Positions 11,942 through 23,880 of a stretch of DNA of 64,000 nt are shown piece after piece. How positions within the stretch are numbered: position 1 is the stretch's first letter; every line of letters starts with the position of its first letter. A program made the translations under genes and the position numbers. Source of the DNA: Sambucus nigra. Its lineage: Eukaryota > Streptophyta > Magnoliopsida > Dipsacales > Adoxaceae. Below the pieces are notes generated by a model. That model was not told the DNA's origin and did not search any database. It was given only the letters and a program-made list of their open reading frames with translations. Location of the stretch: the NCBI GenBank assembly GCA_949130495.1, contig OX422208.1, positions 638,890,523 to 638,954,522 of the forward strand, in the 5' to 3' direction.

Positions 11942-13080
11942 GAATGACTAGACTCACTTTCGAGTTCATAGCATTTAAAAACTTCTTCATCAACGTGAGG
12001 AGTCCTTGATGTAATAGCAGGAATAGCCATGGGAATGGTGAAGTTGCGTCTATGTGGTGATTTATCTTCGTAATCCATCGATTACACATTTCTATCACTA
12101 AGCATGGAATTAAAGTCAACTTTTGATTTTACTTTTCTTTTTAATCTCATAGCACACTTGTGAGATTTGTGATCTTTACCCTCACACTCATAGCATCATT
12201 CCTCATCTTTCTTAGGGTATTTTCCTCTCACTTTTTCAACACTTTTCTTTCCCGATTTAAACTTTTTATCTTTTTCAAAACTTTTTTATTATTTGGAAGT
12301 ACTTTCTTTTCTTTAGTTGAGAATTGTTTTGATATCTTTTTGGAAAAAGGGCAACATCATGTAAGTCAAAATCATATTCAGAGTCAGAAGAGACCTCATC
12401 CTTCATTTTAGTTTGGGCCTTTAAAGCAAACCCTTTTCCTTTGTTTTAACATCTTTGGGAAACATGTCGATCTCGTAAGTTTTAAGGTCTCTTACGAGTT
12501 CTTTTAACGTAAGTGTATCTAAAATTCCCAACGAATTAAGGACATTAATCTTAAGAATAAAGAGGGAAAGAAGGGATCTCAAAAAAAATTCACAACGCAT
12601 GTCTCAGGAATTCCATCACCCAAATTCTAACTAGAGTTAATGATATCAAAAAACTTTGCATAAAATTCAATAAATGATTTAGACTCTAGCATAGTAATGG
12701 TCTGAAATTATGTGTTGAGATTTTCTACCTTAGAAGCTTTCACAGCATTGGTACTCTCGTAAGTGATATGGAAGGTGTCCCATGCATCCTTAGATATGGT
12801 GCACTTCATGATGTGATGAAAATCATCAAGGGTGACGTCTCTAGAAATGGAAATTAAAACTTGTGACTTCAAATTACATCATTCCAGTTCATCCTCCATC
12901 CAAGTGATGACAGGTTTAGGACTTATGACATTGCCATTAGTCACAATCGGGGGTGTCCACCTTCTTTCACAAATAAGCCAAACTCTTTCGTTAATAGATT
13001 TTTAAATTGATGTCATCCTAGATTTTCAGTAAGCATGATTAGACTCATCAAAAATAGGTACCTATTATAAAAATTATCCA
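11548..13080 (-). pseudogene. Ty1/Copia gag remnant
   Basis: On the minus strand, downstream of a tRNA-Met-type PBS, the text reads WDTFHITYESTNAVKASKV and then SFIEFYAKFFDIINS near 12800-12650. This is the UBN2-type gag of Copia elements. A zinc knuckle, CYECEGKDHKSHKC, lies at about 12195-12148 with a stop just before it. An acidic helical segment at 11775-11548 (SVRAFLGERVVLVETYNHDL) follows. Frameshifts and stops break it throughout. The pol part is not continuous with it; the Copia pol text at 16.3-17.8 kb lies on the other side of this element's LTR and so belongs to another copy. Confidence 0.7.
11903..11938. repeat. GT microsatellite
   Basis: A run of about 17 GT dinucleotides with one TA interruption. 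It falls inside the decayed Copia gag. Confidence 0.9.
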
Positions 13081-13124
13081 TGAATAACCAACTTTAATGA
13101 TCACACAGAAACTTTGTGTAAATT

Positions 13125-13136
13125 GCTGTGATACCA
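13125..13136 (-). promoter_or_regulatory. Primer-binding site of Copia element (tRNA-Met type)
   Basis: The minus strand reads TGGTATCACAGC, one base different from the common plant TGGTATCAGAGC PBS. It precedes the gag text on the same strand. The LTR end lies immediately to the right. Confidence 0.65.
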
Positions 13137-14210
13137 ATTTGATAAAGAGGGTTCATATGGATAGTCTTTATATTAAGTTAAGCAACACCCAAGATCCAAT
13201 TTATAACTCAAATTTTATCTTTATTATATTAATGTGTGAATGAACGATAAAGTCCAAACTAAATTTCCCAAAACACACAATCACACCAACCACACAAAGC
13301 ATAATAAGATTGAGGAAAAATCCATTTCGGGGAAAACTTGGATTTCAACACTATATATGAATATGATAGACTCAATGATTTATAGACTACTTAGATATAA
13401 ACTAAGTATAATGTACTGAATTTAAATTCTTAAATAGATACGACAGTGTCCAACACCTTTCGTAGGAAAAAATCTTCCCTCGGTATCCATCTATCAGCCT
13501 TAAAATGCCATATCCTTTGTTCTTAAGTGTGGAGTCTTGACTCCACAAGAAGAAGTTGAGTAACCTCTACAAGTGTTGAATGTATGTGTATGGAACTTGG
13601 GTTTGAACAAACTCAACAAATCATATAAAGGATGCATGATTTGGAAAAGAAAAGTGTTTTTATGAAATAAAAAAGAGGAAAAATTTTGGTGCAAAGATAT
13701 TAAATGATTTTTGCCAAAAGAAATGTGTAAAATAGTCCAAAAGAATCCTTTTAAATAGAAAAAAGTTTTTTGAGGTTCCAATCTCGTTCAAATGAAAATG
13801 GACTCTCATTCGAACGAAACACTAGGTTCATTCTAACGAGGTCAAGCTCGTTCGAAAGACAAGATTATCTCATCCGATCGTCCTTCCAACGAAATTCTAA
13901 TGATAGTGGTTATTTTAAACAGAGCCCATCTCATTAGATTCCCATCCTAGACAAAATGACATTTCGTTCTAACGAGATTAAAAATAAATAAAAAATATTT
14001 TCCAAAATAGTGTTATAAAAAATGCCTCAAGTAAAAAAGGTCCGATAGTGGTTATTTTATTTAAGATCTCAAGAAAAGTATGAATTGAACAGTAGGATTA
14101 GGAACTAAGGTAGCTAAGTAAAATAATAAGCTTCCACAACACAAGATGTAATGTGGTAAAGTAAAATAATAAGCTTCCACAACACAAGATGTAACGTGGT
14201 AAAACCTCCT
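13137..14210 (-). mobile_element. Copia LTR, right boundary uncertain
   Basis: This lies directly outside the Copia PBS. It includes a cluster of words such as 'ctcgttcgaa', 'cattcgaacga' and 'tctaacgag' at 13785-13985, and a sequence near 14200-14240 (cctcctcatagaaaacaaca, gagggactttacgcc) of a kind often seen in Copia LTRs. No second copy is in the window, so the boundary is a guess. Confidence 0.4.
14118..14203. repeat. Perfect-to-near tandem duplication, 43-bp unit x 2
   Basis: The unit beginning 'gtaaaataataagcttccac' at 14118 repeats at 14161 with a single T/C difference near its end. Confidence 0.9.
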
Positions 14211-14898
14211 CATAGAAAACAACAACGAGGGACTTTACGCCTTAAAAGAAAAAAATAATTTCACTATAATGAAAGGATATGTTTATAAGTATATCAGATA
14301 TCAACTATAGCCAAAAATATTTCCTAACTGAGAATCACCTATCAAACACAAGTAAAAAGCTTCTGAATGTTGATTCAAACAACTCTAGTTGAATTAAAAC
14401 GCCCAATCCTCAAAATATTAACAGAAATATCGTGGAATATATGCATTGTAATGTTTGTATCTGCAGCAAGGATGAAACTCACACACACTTAACATGCACA
14501 ATTCAATCGTAATAAATAATAGGATTTCTCTACATACATTGCAAGATATACAATGGTTTAAATCAGATTTAAGGATTAAAATAAAATATTTAAGAATCAC
14601 AATTTCAAAACTTCAAAAAAGCAAATTGTTTTCTATAAATAAAAGAATATATCAGACTAATATCTCAAATCTCTAATAAAATAAGCAATCTCATTCATAA
14701 AGAAACATATTAAAGTTTCAACACAATCGTAAAACATTTTTCAAGAATTTAAAACAAAAAATTGTTTTTTATTTCAACCCTTGTTTAAACTTCAAACGAA
14801 ACCCAAAACTTCACCTGGAAAAAATTATATGTATTCGTGAATTTTTTTTCGTTTAATCATCTAGTTCATTGATATTGAATTGAATATAAAACCCAAAT

Positions 14899-14943
<45 letters not shown>

Positions 14944-16284
14944 TCTCTCTAAGACGAAACACTAAAAATGTGACCCAAAATCTCTGATGTGAAAAGAGAT
15001 AATAAAGGTTTACATATGAGGGAAGAAAAAGATCCAAAAACGTGAAACAACCACATAAAATGAACAGTTGAGATGGTTTTTCAGCATCGAGCGTGAATCC
15101 AAGGGTTATAAATGATGCCTACCAATAAAGGCAAACATATCAAACCGGTAATGAGTTAAGGCGAAGGTTAGTCATTCATGTGAAATTCCAAACACAAGTC
15201 TCATCCTTTGAAAAGGTTGATCCAATGGGGTTACACGTGTATCTCAACAAAGACATATATAAAACACATAATAAAGACACGTAATCAATTTACATGTATT
15301 TTCAAAATTAATAAAATGATTTTTAAAAATCACCAAAATGGATATTTAATCAATTAAAAATTCTAGAAAATGATTTTTAATTTAGAAAAAATCATGAAAA
15401 ATATTTTCACACATTATTATATCAAAACAATATTTTTCCACATTTATAGCATTATTAAGTATAAAATTAACTTATCTGGTTAATTCTTAAATAAATCAAA
15501 TTTTAAATCAATTAATGCTTAAAAGAGTCAAATGATATTGCAAAAATCATATGAATGAATATGTGTGAAAATGGAGTGATTGGGTGTGTGTTCTACTATA
15601 ATTAATTGTTGTTTCCATATTACCAACTAGGATCATGTTGTACAATAAGATTTCCCTTGATTCTTCAATCTTGAATGGGTTTTGAGAAGGGATGTCTACT
15701 GAAATGTTTTTCTCGAACTATTCAAACTAGTTGAACACATTGATAGTGTAGACTCAAGAAAACCTATGAGAGTCTCTATCAAAGCATGATTCAATCTCCC
15801 CTTTGGATATTTGTGTCTAAACTCCATTGAGTAAATTGATATCCCGTGGAATAAGTTTGAACTATTATCCCAAAAAAAATCCTAACCCTCTACAAGAGCT
15901 AACTACCACATATAGAACTGAAAATTAGAAGAAGGATATGAAATACAACTCAACTAGAAATATTTGATCCTAAACTCAAAGAATAAGAATTTGCAAAAAT
16001 ACGCCTTCCCATTAGATTAAGGAAGTAATATATAGTAAACAAAATAATATACAATATATGAATGTGCCCTTCTCCTTCATTTTGGCTCAAGTAAATATGG
16101 GTGAGAAGTAAAAAACTAACAAATGAGTCTTGTTAAGTGCTAATCCTACATTAACTTGATATGGGAGGTTCCTTCTTCCATTATCAAACATCCATTACCC
16201 ATATCCACATATAGCGTATTATAAACATGACAAAGAAAGAATGTAGTTCATGTATAAAAGCTATATCAATCAAGCATAAATGTC
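14210..16284. other. AT-rich stretch without recognised genes
   Basis: Only short, unconvincing open frames occur. A TC microsatellite sits at 14901-14950. The segment probably holds LTR and 3' untranslated remains of the Copia elements on either side, but no boundary could be fixed. Confidence 0.4.
14901..14950. repeat. TC microsatellite
   Basis: About 20 perfect TC units followed by an imperfect tail. Confidence 0.95.
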
Positions 16285-17170
16285 CCTATTTTTCTTCTTA
16301 AACATTCGAAATAAATATTATCAAAAGATTTAGTTAAAAAATTAGCAAGTTTTTATTCAGTGTTAACATATCCGATTAAGAGTTCTTTTAACTCTATTAA
16401 ATCTATGATAAAATGATGACGTATCTTTATGTGCTTGGTCCGAGAGGGCTAAACATTATTTTTATTTGTATTTATAACAATCTCATTATCACACAATAAA
16501 GTTGGTTGAGATTCTATAATGCCGTAATCATTGAGCATTTTTTTATCCACATTAAATGAAAACAACAACTGCTAGCTGTGATATAATCTGCCTCAACAGT
16601 AGATAAAGAGATGAATTTTATTTCGTTCATCCCCAATCTTTTTCCCAATGTAATAACAATCACTCCAAGTACTTTTACTATCGTCAGAGTAACCTACCCA
16701 ATCGGCATCACTATAACCTACTATAGTAATACTTGTGTCTTTTGCATGTCGTATTCCCAAGTCTAAAGTCCCTTTTACATATTTAATAATATGCTTAATG
16801 CCTTTAAGGTGAATTTATTTAGGAGTGGATTGATAAAGCGAAGATGCACGAATAGAAAACAAGATATCAAGTTTAGAAGAAGTTCAATATAGTAAACCAC
16901 CTATCATTCTTTTATATAAAGTAGGATCAATAATTTTTCCACTTTCATATTTACTTAATTTCGTGGTTGTTCTCATGGGGGTACATTCCATTTTATCATC
17001 ATTCAACTCAAACTTCTTTATTAAGTCCTTGGCATATTTATACTAACAAATACATAAGCCGTCGTCAAATTGTTCCACTTGAGGTACAAGAAAATATTAC
17101 AAATCCCCCTAGGCGGCATTTGGAACTCCCCAGTCATAAAATTTGAAAATGTTTTAATTTCATTTGGGTA
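16285..17170 (-). pseudogene. Ty1/Copia RT C-terminus and RNase H remnant
   Basis: On the minus strand the text runs from FSNFMTGEFQM near 17140, through QFDDGLCICQYKYAKDLIKK and LYKRMIGGLLY, to the RNase H boxes GYSDADWVGYSDDSKST near 16710 and KHIKIRHHFIIDL near 16420. It finishes with ANFLTKSFDN near 16310. This is the standard C-terminal order of Copia pol. RNase H degrades the RNA strand during reverse transcription. A few stops and small frame changes interrupt it. The central RT palm is missing, lost between this block and the integrase block at 17590-17830. Confidence 0.8.
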
Positions 17171-17500
17171 AGTTGAACCAAATATTAAAAGTATCACTAA
17201 AAGTTTGTCGGATGAACAACAAGCTTTTTAGCCGATAAAGTATCGCCATAAACTTAGGTAAGAACAACAAGTATTTCAATAGATAATGTATCTATTTCTA
17301 TAGTTTAGTCAGTTTTTCAAAAGTTTCAGACTCATTCTCATAAACTAGTATTTTAATAACAAAAGTGGTGGTAATTTCATCAATAATTACATTGATTTAC
17401 TTAATAATGGACTTGGTTCTTAAATTGTAAATCCTATATGCACGACTATCTTACAAATATCCCAAAAAATGTCTTTATCACCTCAAATCAAATTTTGAAA

Positions 17501-17502
<2 letters not shown>

Positions 17503-17547
<45 letters not shown>

Positions 17548-17579
17548 TCTCTTTATATATATATATATATATATATATA
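17503..17579. repeat. Compound TC/TA microsatellite
   Basis: About 25 TC units pass into about 13 TA units. It sits exactly where the RT core of the Copia pol is missing, between RT/RNase H and integrase remnants. Confidence 0.95.
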
Positions 17580-17589
17580 ACAAGTACAC

Positions 17590-17830
17590 CCCAAGGTTCT
17601 AAAATATTTAACATTGGGCCATTTAAAATACCAAATTTCATATGGAGTCATTTTCTATTTTTATAGAGGTAAATCCTATTAATATTACGGCAAGCCATTT
17701 GGACAGCTTCAAGCCAAAAATATTTGGGGAGGTCCTTAGCATGAATTAATACATTGTCCATCTTGTGTAGAGTTTTATTTTTACAGTCAGTTATTCCGTT
17801 CTGTTAAGGGGCCTTAGAATCCTAAAAACA
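17590..17830 (-). pseudogene. Ty1/Copia integrase C-terminal remnant
   Basis: The minus strand reads QNGITDCKNKTLHKMDNVL and DLPKYFWLEAVQMACRNIN, the segment around the last catalytic glutamate and after it in Copia integrases (normally PQQNG-V-E-KN). Here the expected glutamate region reads DCKN, so the key residue looks lost. A stop precedes QNG. It is in the same orientation as the RT/RNase H block 0.4 kb downstream and is probably the same element with an internal deletion. Confidence 0.7.
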
Positions 17831-18593
17831 TAATTTACTATTTAGTTAACATCAACTTCGTGTTGATTAACTTTGGAAAGCCAACCTCTAAACCTTCGAG
17901 TATAAATTGTTGAACCTCAACCTTTACATGCTAATACCTATGTTGCAAACAACTATACAATATTGTTATTGTGAAACCCATGATTCTACCTATAATATTC
18001 TCTTACCCATACCCATTGATATAGCATGACGAAATGCATTGTCTGAAATGAACCATAAACCACAGGGCTATATATGATCCATGTTACCAAAACCCTTGTT
18101 TTGATACACGATGCCTACAAAAGCTTGTAAAAATGCCGATTAATTATCTGAAACAACTTTTCGATTATTGTTGTCTTTAGTTATCTGGATGGATTATCTA
18201 TAATTTTATTGGATTAACGTTGTTGTATATAATTACTATTGCCCTAAAGCCTATAAACAGATGGTATGGGAGATTTGTTTATAAATCATCTGTAACCTTT
18301 AAATTGAACTAGTTCCTGATATTTCTACTTATTGAGCAGTATCATCGTGTATTATTGTACTTAATTCACTTCAACTGTTGAATCAAATTTCTTAATTATA
18401 TTCGTAATTATGTCAATATTCCTCATATGATTCTGTTATGTCACTAGTCCTAAAAATTCCGACCTTGGTCGATAATAAACTTATGAACTATCCTTCCCAA
18501 TAAGCTACATACCTAGATGATATACGCGCTATGAGATTTTGAAATTACAAGATATTGGAATTTTGAGGACGATTTTTTTTAAGGCGGGTAGAA
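17831..18593. other. Unrecognised stretch before an old LTR
   Basis: No gene is recognisable. Near 18550-18590 the sequence 'gaggacgattttttttaagg' then 'cgggtagaa' resembles the end of a chromovirus internal region with a decayed polypurine tract. Confidence 0.35.
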
Positions 18594-18824
18594 TGTAACA
18601 TGCTGATTTTTATTTTAAATTAAATGGAATTATTTATATGTCAAACTAACCTTTTACGAACCATAAATTATTTTCGCGACACTTGTGACCCGTACGTATG
18701 TTTTGTAACATGAAAATAAGGTCGACACGATTTTTCTCTCAATCGAAATAGTGTATTTTTCCATATAAGACGGATAGTAGAACGAGTATAAAACATATTA
18801 TTTTTAATTATTAATCAAATTAAA
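18594..18824 (+). mobile_element. Start of an older chromovirus 3' LTR, split by the Tekay insertion
   Basis: TGTAACATGCTG follows a purine-rich 'aaggcgggtagaa', as at the polypurine tract/LTR border of gypsy chromoviruses. The sequence is interrupted at 18824 by the Tekay element and resumes at 29632-29696 after the duplicated TTAAA, before a hAT insertion. Confidence 0.45.
18820..18824. repeat. Target-site duplication TTAAA (left)
   Basis: Identical to 29632-29636 on the other side of the Tekay element. Confidence 0.9.
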
Positions 18825-21791
18825 TGTAATACCCCGTACTTTTGGCTATATTTATTTTTGGGATTAATTAATTAAATGCGTATTAATTGGAAATTAATCC
18901 GGGTTATAAATACTAACGAGATGCGAGTTGGTATTTGATTATGTGCATACATGTTTTGATATATGTATTTGGTATTATAGAAGTTGTCGTGAGATTTATA
19001 TACGACATTTTATAAATTTTGTTGAGACGCGTGGGACCGCCGCGTCACGGTGAAATATTTTGATAATAAAAGTGAATTTAAAATCTATAAACCGTATGGT
19101 CATTTTGAGTGCGCCAACGCGTCCGGAAGGGTAGAGATAGTCAGAAAATACTAGTCGGGGGTGTAGTTTGGGTCCCGGGGTATTTTTAGGCCATACCGGC
19201 AACTTAAAGGGTATTTTGGTTATTTTACATTTTGAGGAATTAAAAGTGACGAAAATTGGTTAATTAAATCTGATGTGGATTTAACCCACTAAGCCCATAA
19301 CCAACCCATATTAACCTAGAAGGCTACGTAGGTTATCATTTAGGTTTTCTAAGTTCCCCAAATCAAACCCTAGCCACCTTATGCCACCATTGGAGAAGGA
19401 GCTTGGAGAGAGGAATTTCTGCAGAAAACTTCTTCAAACCTACACCAAAATCAGAAATCAAACCAAGGCAAGTGACTTTATTCCATTTAAATTCAGAGAA
19501 TGTCTTTTCCATGTTAGAAATTGAAGAATTTTGATTGTTCTTGAAAGATAAAATGAAAACCCATGTAGTTGGAGTTTAGAACTTGAAAATTTTGAAGAGA
19601 ATTGCATGTAGAATGATAGGTAGATGATTTCTCTCATAATAACTGTGATTAGGAGAAATTAAAACGAATTAAATTATGGGGTTTGATGATGATATAAAGT
19701 TAGGGTTCATGTTCTTGAGATATTGGGAAAAAGTGTAGAAATTTGTAAATTTAATTGATATTAGGATGGATTGATCCCTTAAAAACATGTTAGGATGTGA
19801 CTATATATGTTTAGTATTGATTATAGACCTTTAAACGATTGTTGGGACTTAGTTTAGAAGATTTGAGGTGTTAAAATGGATGAAAAACGAATTGGGGAAA
19901 AATCTGGGCCGAAACTGGTCAGTCGTTAGAAGCAGTCCCCAGGTCGTTCGAACGAACTCGTTCGAACGAGCTTCTAACGAGTTGACCAGTCGTTGCTAAC
20001 GAGTAGTGATTTCATTCGATATCTCGTTCGAACGAGATATCGTTAGAAGGGACAGTTCATTCGAACGAACTGGATCTCATTCGAACAGCCTCGTTCGAAC
20101 GAGACTTCTAACGAGCTGACAGTCCTAACTCGTTCGAACGAGACTTCTAACGAGCTGGCAGCTTGGGCCATTTTGGACTGTTTTGATTTTTTGGAGTTCT
20201 GTAAACTTATCCGAGGTTATAGATATCATTCCGTAGATGTAGTAATGATAGAATTGGGACATTTGGGTATTTATGATAAGGAATTTATATACGAGAGTTG
20301 TATTACATGGACGGTTTGGGTTGAGACGTGAGTGTCTACTACGACGTGAGAAATTATGGCGCGTATGATTACAAACCGGAATAGTACAAATTGTGATAAT
20401 TATAGTTAGTACGAGAGTGCAATATGTACTACGATTAAAATACGATATTACTAAGATGTGTGTTTACTTAGTATTGGTATATGAATTGTGTGTATGACAT
20501 ACCTACCATACTTTCTATCACGGGAGGTTGTGTTCGCTTAGGACCCTCTAATCCTTGTGTGCCTACAGGGGGGATATAGACTGGTACCTCGATGAACATA
20601 GGTCAGAGAAAGACTTATTGGGATGTTAATAAGTCCGCTGATCGTGGGAGCGTAGGTATGTACATGACCCATGTGATGTGACTGTGTTCGCCTCCACTAT
20701 TTGTGATTTGTGTTATCTGAACTATTCCTGAGAGATTCGGAATATGTGATCCTTATGTACGTGATGTACCGGGATGGATAGCAGAGTATGTCTGCACCAC
20801 AGCTTAGTTCTCGGGGTGCTTATATTGTATATTTGTGATGTGAATAATATACTCTTAATTAATGGGAACCTTCATGTTAATGTTGTGAATATAATTACAG
20901 TATTGTCTCGAGAAATATAACGAGTTAACTGATAGTGTTATGTATTGCATATTGAGCATCTGAGTTTACATTAAACCCTACTTAATTACGAACGTTATTA
21001 TGTTAATAGAACCGAGTAATAAGGGTAGGACCTATGGCAGTCTAGCTAGATATGTGGGTACTTAGCTAGTGGTTTGCGTCGTTATAGATGGGTACTTACG
21101 TTAGGAGTGCACAGTTAGACGAGAGGTGAGAATATCATGTGAGTGCACGTCCTAACATGTACTTTGCATTTAATGTTTTAAATGTTTTTAAAGCACTTAC
21201 AGGTTTTTAAAATATAACTCCACATTCGGGCTCTGACCCGTTTGCTTTTCAAATCTTTTTCTTGTAAAGCCATTTTTAGGTGCCCAGCCACAAGGACACC
21301 AAGCATAGGATACTCATTCAGGTGACGAGATGTAGCTGTTTGTGGAAGCTACAGGGATTTGCTTGTAGACGCTTCTATTTTTGGATTCCAGAGTCACTAT
21401 CTATTAGTTGTAGGGCATGTTGCTCATTTCTATTTAGACATCTTTTACATTTCAGTTATCAGACTTTAGCATGTATTATTTCAGTATTCGGTTATTCATT
21501 TCAGTTATGGGATTGTAGTGAGGAGTTTTCCTCCAGACTTTATTTACTCTATTGTAATGGTTATTCGTTTTACTTTAGTATGGTGAATGGTGTTATTTAT
21601 TTCTTCATTACACTTGTTGCATGTTAATCAGACTTAAATTAAAATTTGGCAACTTACTTTTTAAATACTAGGTGGTTAGTAATCTTTAAAAAGGTTTTCG
21701 ACAGTGATGCTATTAACTGAGCCAACTTGGCATTTTGAATTAATTTAATAAAGGAGTAGCTACCCGGTATTTAATTAGTCGGGGTGTCACA
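18825..21791 (+). mobile_element. 5' LTR of the Tekay element
   Basis: TG...CA ended and 2967 bp long, nearly identical to 26650-29631. It contains a palindrome cluster at 19946-20165, a conserved block 'gacatacctaccatac' at 20496, and near its 3' end 'ggtgcccagccacaaggaca' at about 21279. The last two blocks are shared with the LTRs at 55410 and 59962. Confidence 0.95.
19946..20165. repeat. Cluster of TTCGAA-centred palindromes in the 5' LTR
   Basis: Repeats of 'tcgttcgaacga' (a perfect palindrome) and 'cttctaacgagct' follow one another. The 3' LTR copy (27768-28000) has an extra 15-bp unit, so the array changes in length. It starts about 1.12 kb from the LTR start. Confidence 0.85.
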
Positions 21792-21793
21792 GG

Positions 21794-21805
21794 TGGTATC
21801 AGAGC
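21794..21805 (+). promoter_or_regulatory. Primer-binding site of the Tekay element
   Basis: TGGTATCAGAGC, the tRNA-Met-type PBS, lies two bases after the LTR end. Confidence 0.9.
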
Positions 21806-21973
21806 ATCAGGTTCTAGTGTCCTTTAGGATATGTACGGCTATTATGTTTCCGCTACGTTTCTTTGATATAGAGCCCTATATTTTAGGACTGTTGTATTCT
21901 TTTTGTGTATGCTTCGTTCTTCAGCTATATTAAGTTTATAACTGCAAACTTATAAACTTTGTTCTTATTTCAG

Positions 21974-23130
21974 ATGCCTCCACGACGTGCACGACGAGTT
22001 CCCAGGGATGCAACGCCCGAACCCCAGCCCGCTCCAGTTCAGGGCATGATGAACGCCGCTGAGGTTGCAGCTATAGTTGCTCAAGCGGTAAATGCCGCGA
22101 TTGCCGTTGTTCAGCAGGCACCATCACAGGCGCCGATTGCCACGCCAGTGCAGGTTAATGCATTCCCGTCTGCTTGGGAGCGTGTACGTGACGCTTTTCA
22201 GAAAGCGCATCCGCCAGAGTTTGCAGGTAGCTCAGATGTAATAGTCTCGAGCCAATGGAGGAAGGATATGCAGAGGCACTTGAGAATGCATGAGTGCACT
22301 GATGTTCAGAAGCAGGTGCTAGCTACTTTCAAGCTATTAGATCTGCACTACAGTGGTGGGAGTCTATTACCACCGTGGAGTAGAGGGATGCTCTCACGAT
22401 TCAGGAGTTCTGGGTGCGGTTCGACCGCAAGTACTTTCCGTCCGCAGTTCATACAGAAATGAGGAGGAAGCTGATGAGTCTGAGGCAGGAGGGTAAGACA
22501 GTGGCCGAGTATGAGGCCGAGTTCACAAATCTATTGAACATCGTTCCAGACGAGATTCCAACAGAGAAGAAGAAAATTGAGAAGTTCATCGATGGGTTGA
22601 CTTGGAGAATCCGTCAGCATCTGCTAGGGAACCTATCGTTGGCCACCTATTCTGATGTGGTTAACGCTGCATTGTTGCACTGCCAGGACCACCGTTTTCA
22701 TATGGCCGAGGGCAAGAGGTCGGGGGAGTCTAGCCATCAGGGCAGGACCGGAGGACATGGTGCCAGCGGGGCACAATCGGGTCAGGGGCAGAGACAGAAT
22801 GAGCAGGTCTCCCAGCAGGGGGATAATTAGAGGTTCCGGTCAGGGAACTACAGACAGGGACAGGGAGGTTTCCGTCAGGGCCATCAGGGTCCAAACGGCC
22901 ATCAGGGCTAACAGGGGCAGAATGGGCAGCAGTTTCACCAGGGCCAGCAGGGCCAAGGGAGGAATGGTAACGGCCACCAGGGCCGGGGACAGCAGGGGAA
23001 GAGAGGAGGGAACTTCCCAGGGAAGTGCTTTGTTTATGGCAAGACTGGCCATAAGAAGCAGGATTGTCCTGATAGGGGCAGGGCCCCACAGCAGCAGCAG
23101 CAGGGTGCTCGCCAGGAGCCACAGAGGCCT
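21974..23130 (+). pseudogene. gag of the Tekay element (frameshifted, stops)
   Basis: The start ATG (MPPRRARRVPRD) follows a pyrimidine tract ending in CAG. A capsid domain runs from about residue 70 (FQKAHPPEFAGSSD) through FWVRFDRKYFP, EYEAEFTNLL and IDGLTWRIRQHL. A glutamine/glycine-rich linker comes next, then a zinc knuckle near 23026. A one-base deletion around 22332-22343 moves the frame from that of 21974 to that of 22414, in which all of pol is written. Stops in the second frame are TAG 22381, TAG 22828 and TAA 22909. The knuckle's second cysteine codon is TAT (Tyr) at 23035-23037, so zinc binding would fail. Gag packages RNA into particles in the cytoplasm. Confidence 0.9.
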
Positions 23131-23880
23131 ATGTTTCCCGCCGCTCTTCCCGCGCCGCCACAGATGGAAGCATTGCCACCCATTCCAGCAGTCCCAGTTC
23201 AGCAGGGGCAACTACAGTATGGACGTGTCTACAACGTCCACCAGGCTGCAGTTCCACAAGCGCCGCCCGCGATCGAGGGTACGTTTCCTATCCATGGCAC
23301 TATGGGTCGGGTGTTATTTGATACTGGAGCTACACATTGTTTTATAGCTACATACTTCGCGAAAGCTTTAGGAATGTTAGCTACGGCAGAGAGCACAGTG
23401 ACGTGTGTCGACTCACCATTGGGGAATGGGTCACTTATTTTCTTTATATGTCGGGGAGTGGGGGTAGAGATTAGTGGTTTGGTATTACCTGCGGACATGT
23501 TAGTATTAGATATGCATGTTCACGATGTGATCATCGGTATGGATTGGCTCGTAGCATATAGGTCCATGATTGATTGCTTCAGCGGGAGCATTGTTTTTTC
23601 CATTCCGGGGCAAGAGATGTTTGTAGTGGCGATGCCTCGCCCAGAGGGAGGATCGACCGCTCATCTGTATTACATTGAGGAGGATACCTCTAAGGAGGTT
23701 GTTATTCCTTTAGATTCGATCCCGGTTGTCAGGGAGTATTCAGATGTGTTTCAGGAGATACCAGGCTTACCACCCAGTCGAGAAATAGACTTCGTTATAG
23801 ATTTGCTACCGGGTACGAGACCTATAGCACGTGCACCGTACCGTATGGCTCCAGCTGAGATGCGAGAGTTACGGGATTAG
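23131..23880 (+). pseudogene. Aspartic protease domain of Tekay pol
   Basis: In frame with the rest of pol. The catalytic motif LFDTGATHCF lies near 23311-23340, followed by VLDMHVHDVIIGMDWL near 23505-23550, the flap/second box of Ty3-type retropepsins. The domain itself is uninterrupted. The linker continues to the RT fingers with EIDFVIDLLPGTRPIARAPY, and a TAG at 23878 stands where the family has a polar residue codon (expected CAG). The protease would mature the polyprotein. Confidence 0.9.

Noticed and set aside
22730..23211. Minus-strand frames of 123-130 codons opposite gag
   Set aside because: Antisense shadows of low-complexity gag; no splice sites or motifs, unlike the antisense genes of the Tat element.
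22655..23347. Frame-shifted 230-codon ORF overlapping Tekay gag
   Set aside because: Arg/Gly-rich shadow of the Gln/Gly-rich gag linker in another frame; gag and protease occupy the real frame.
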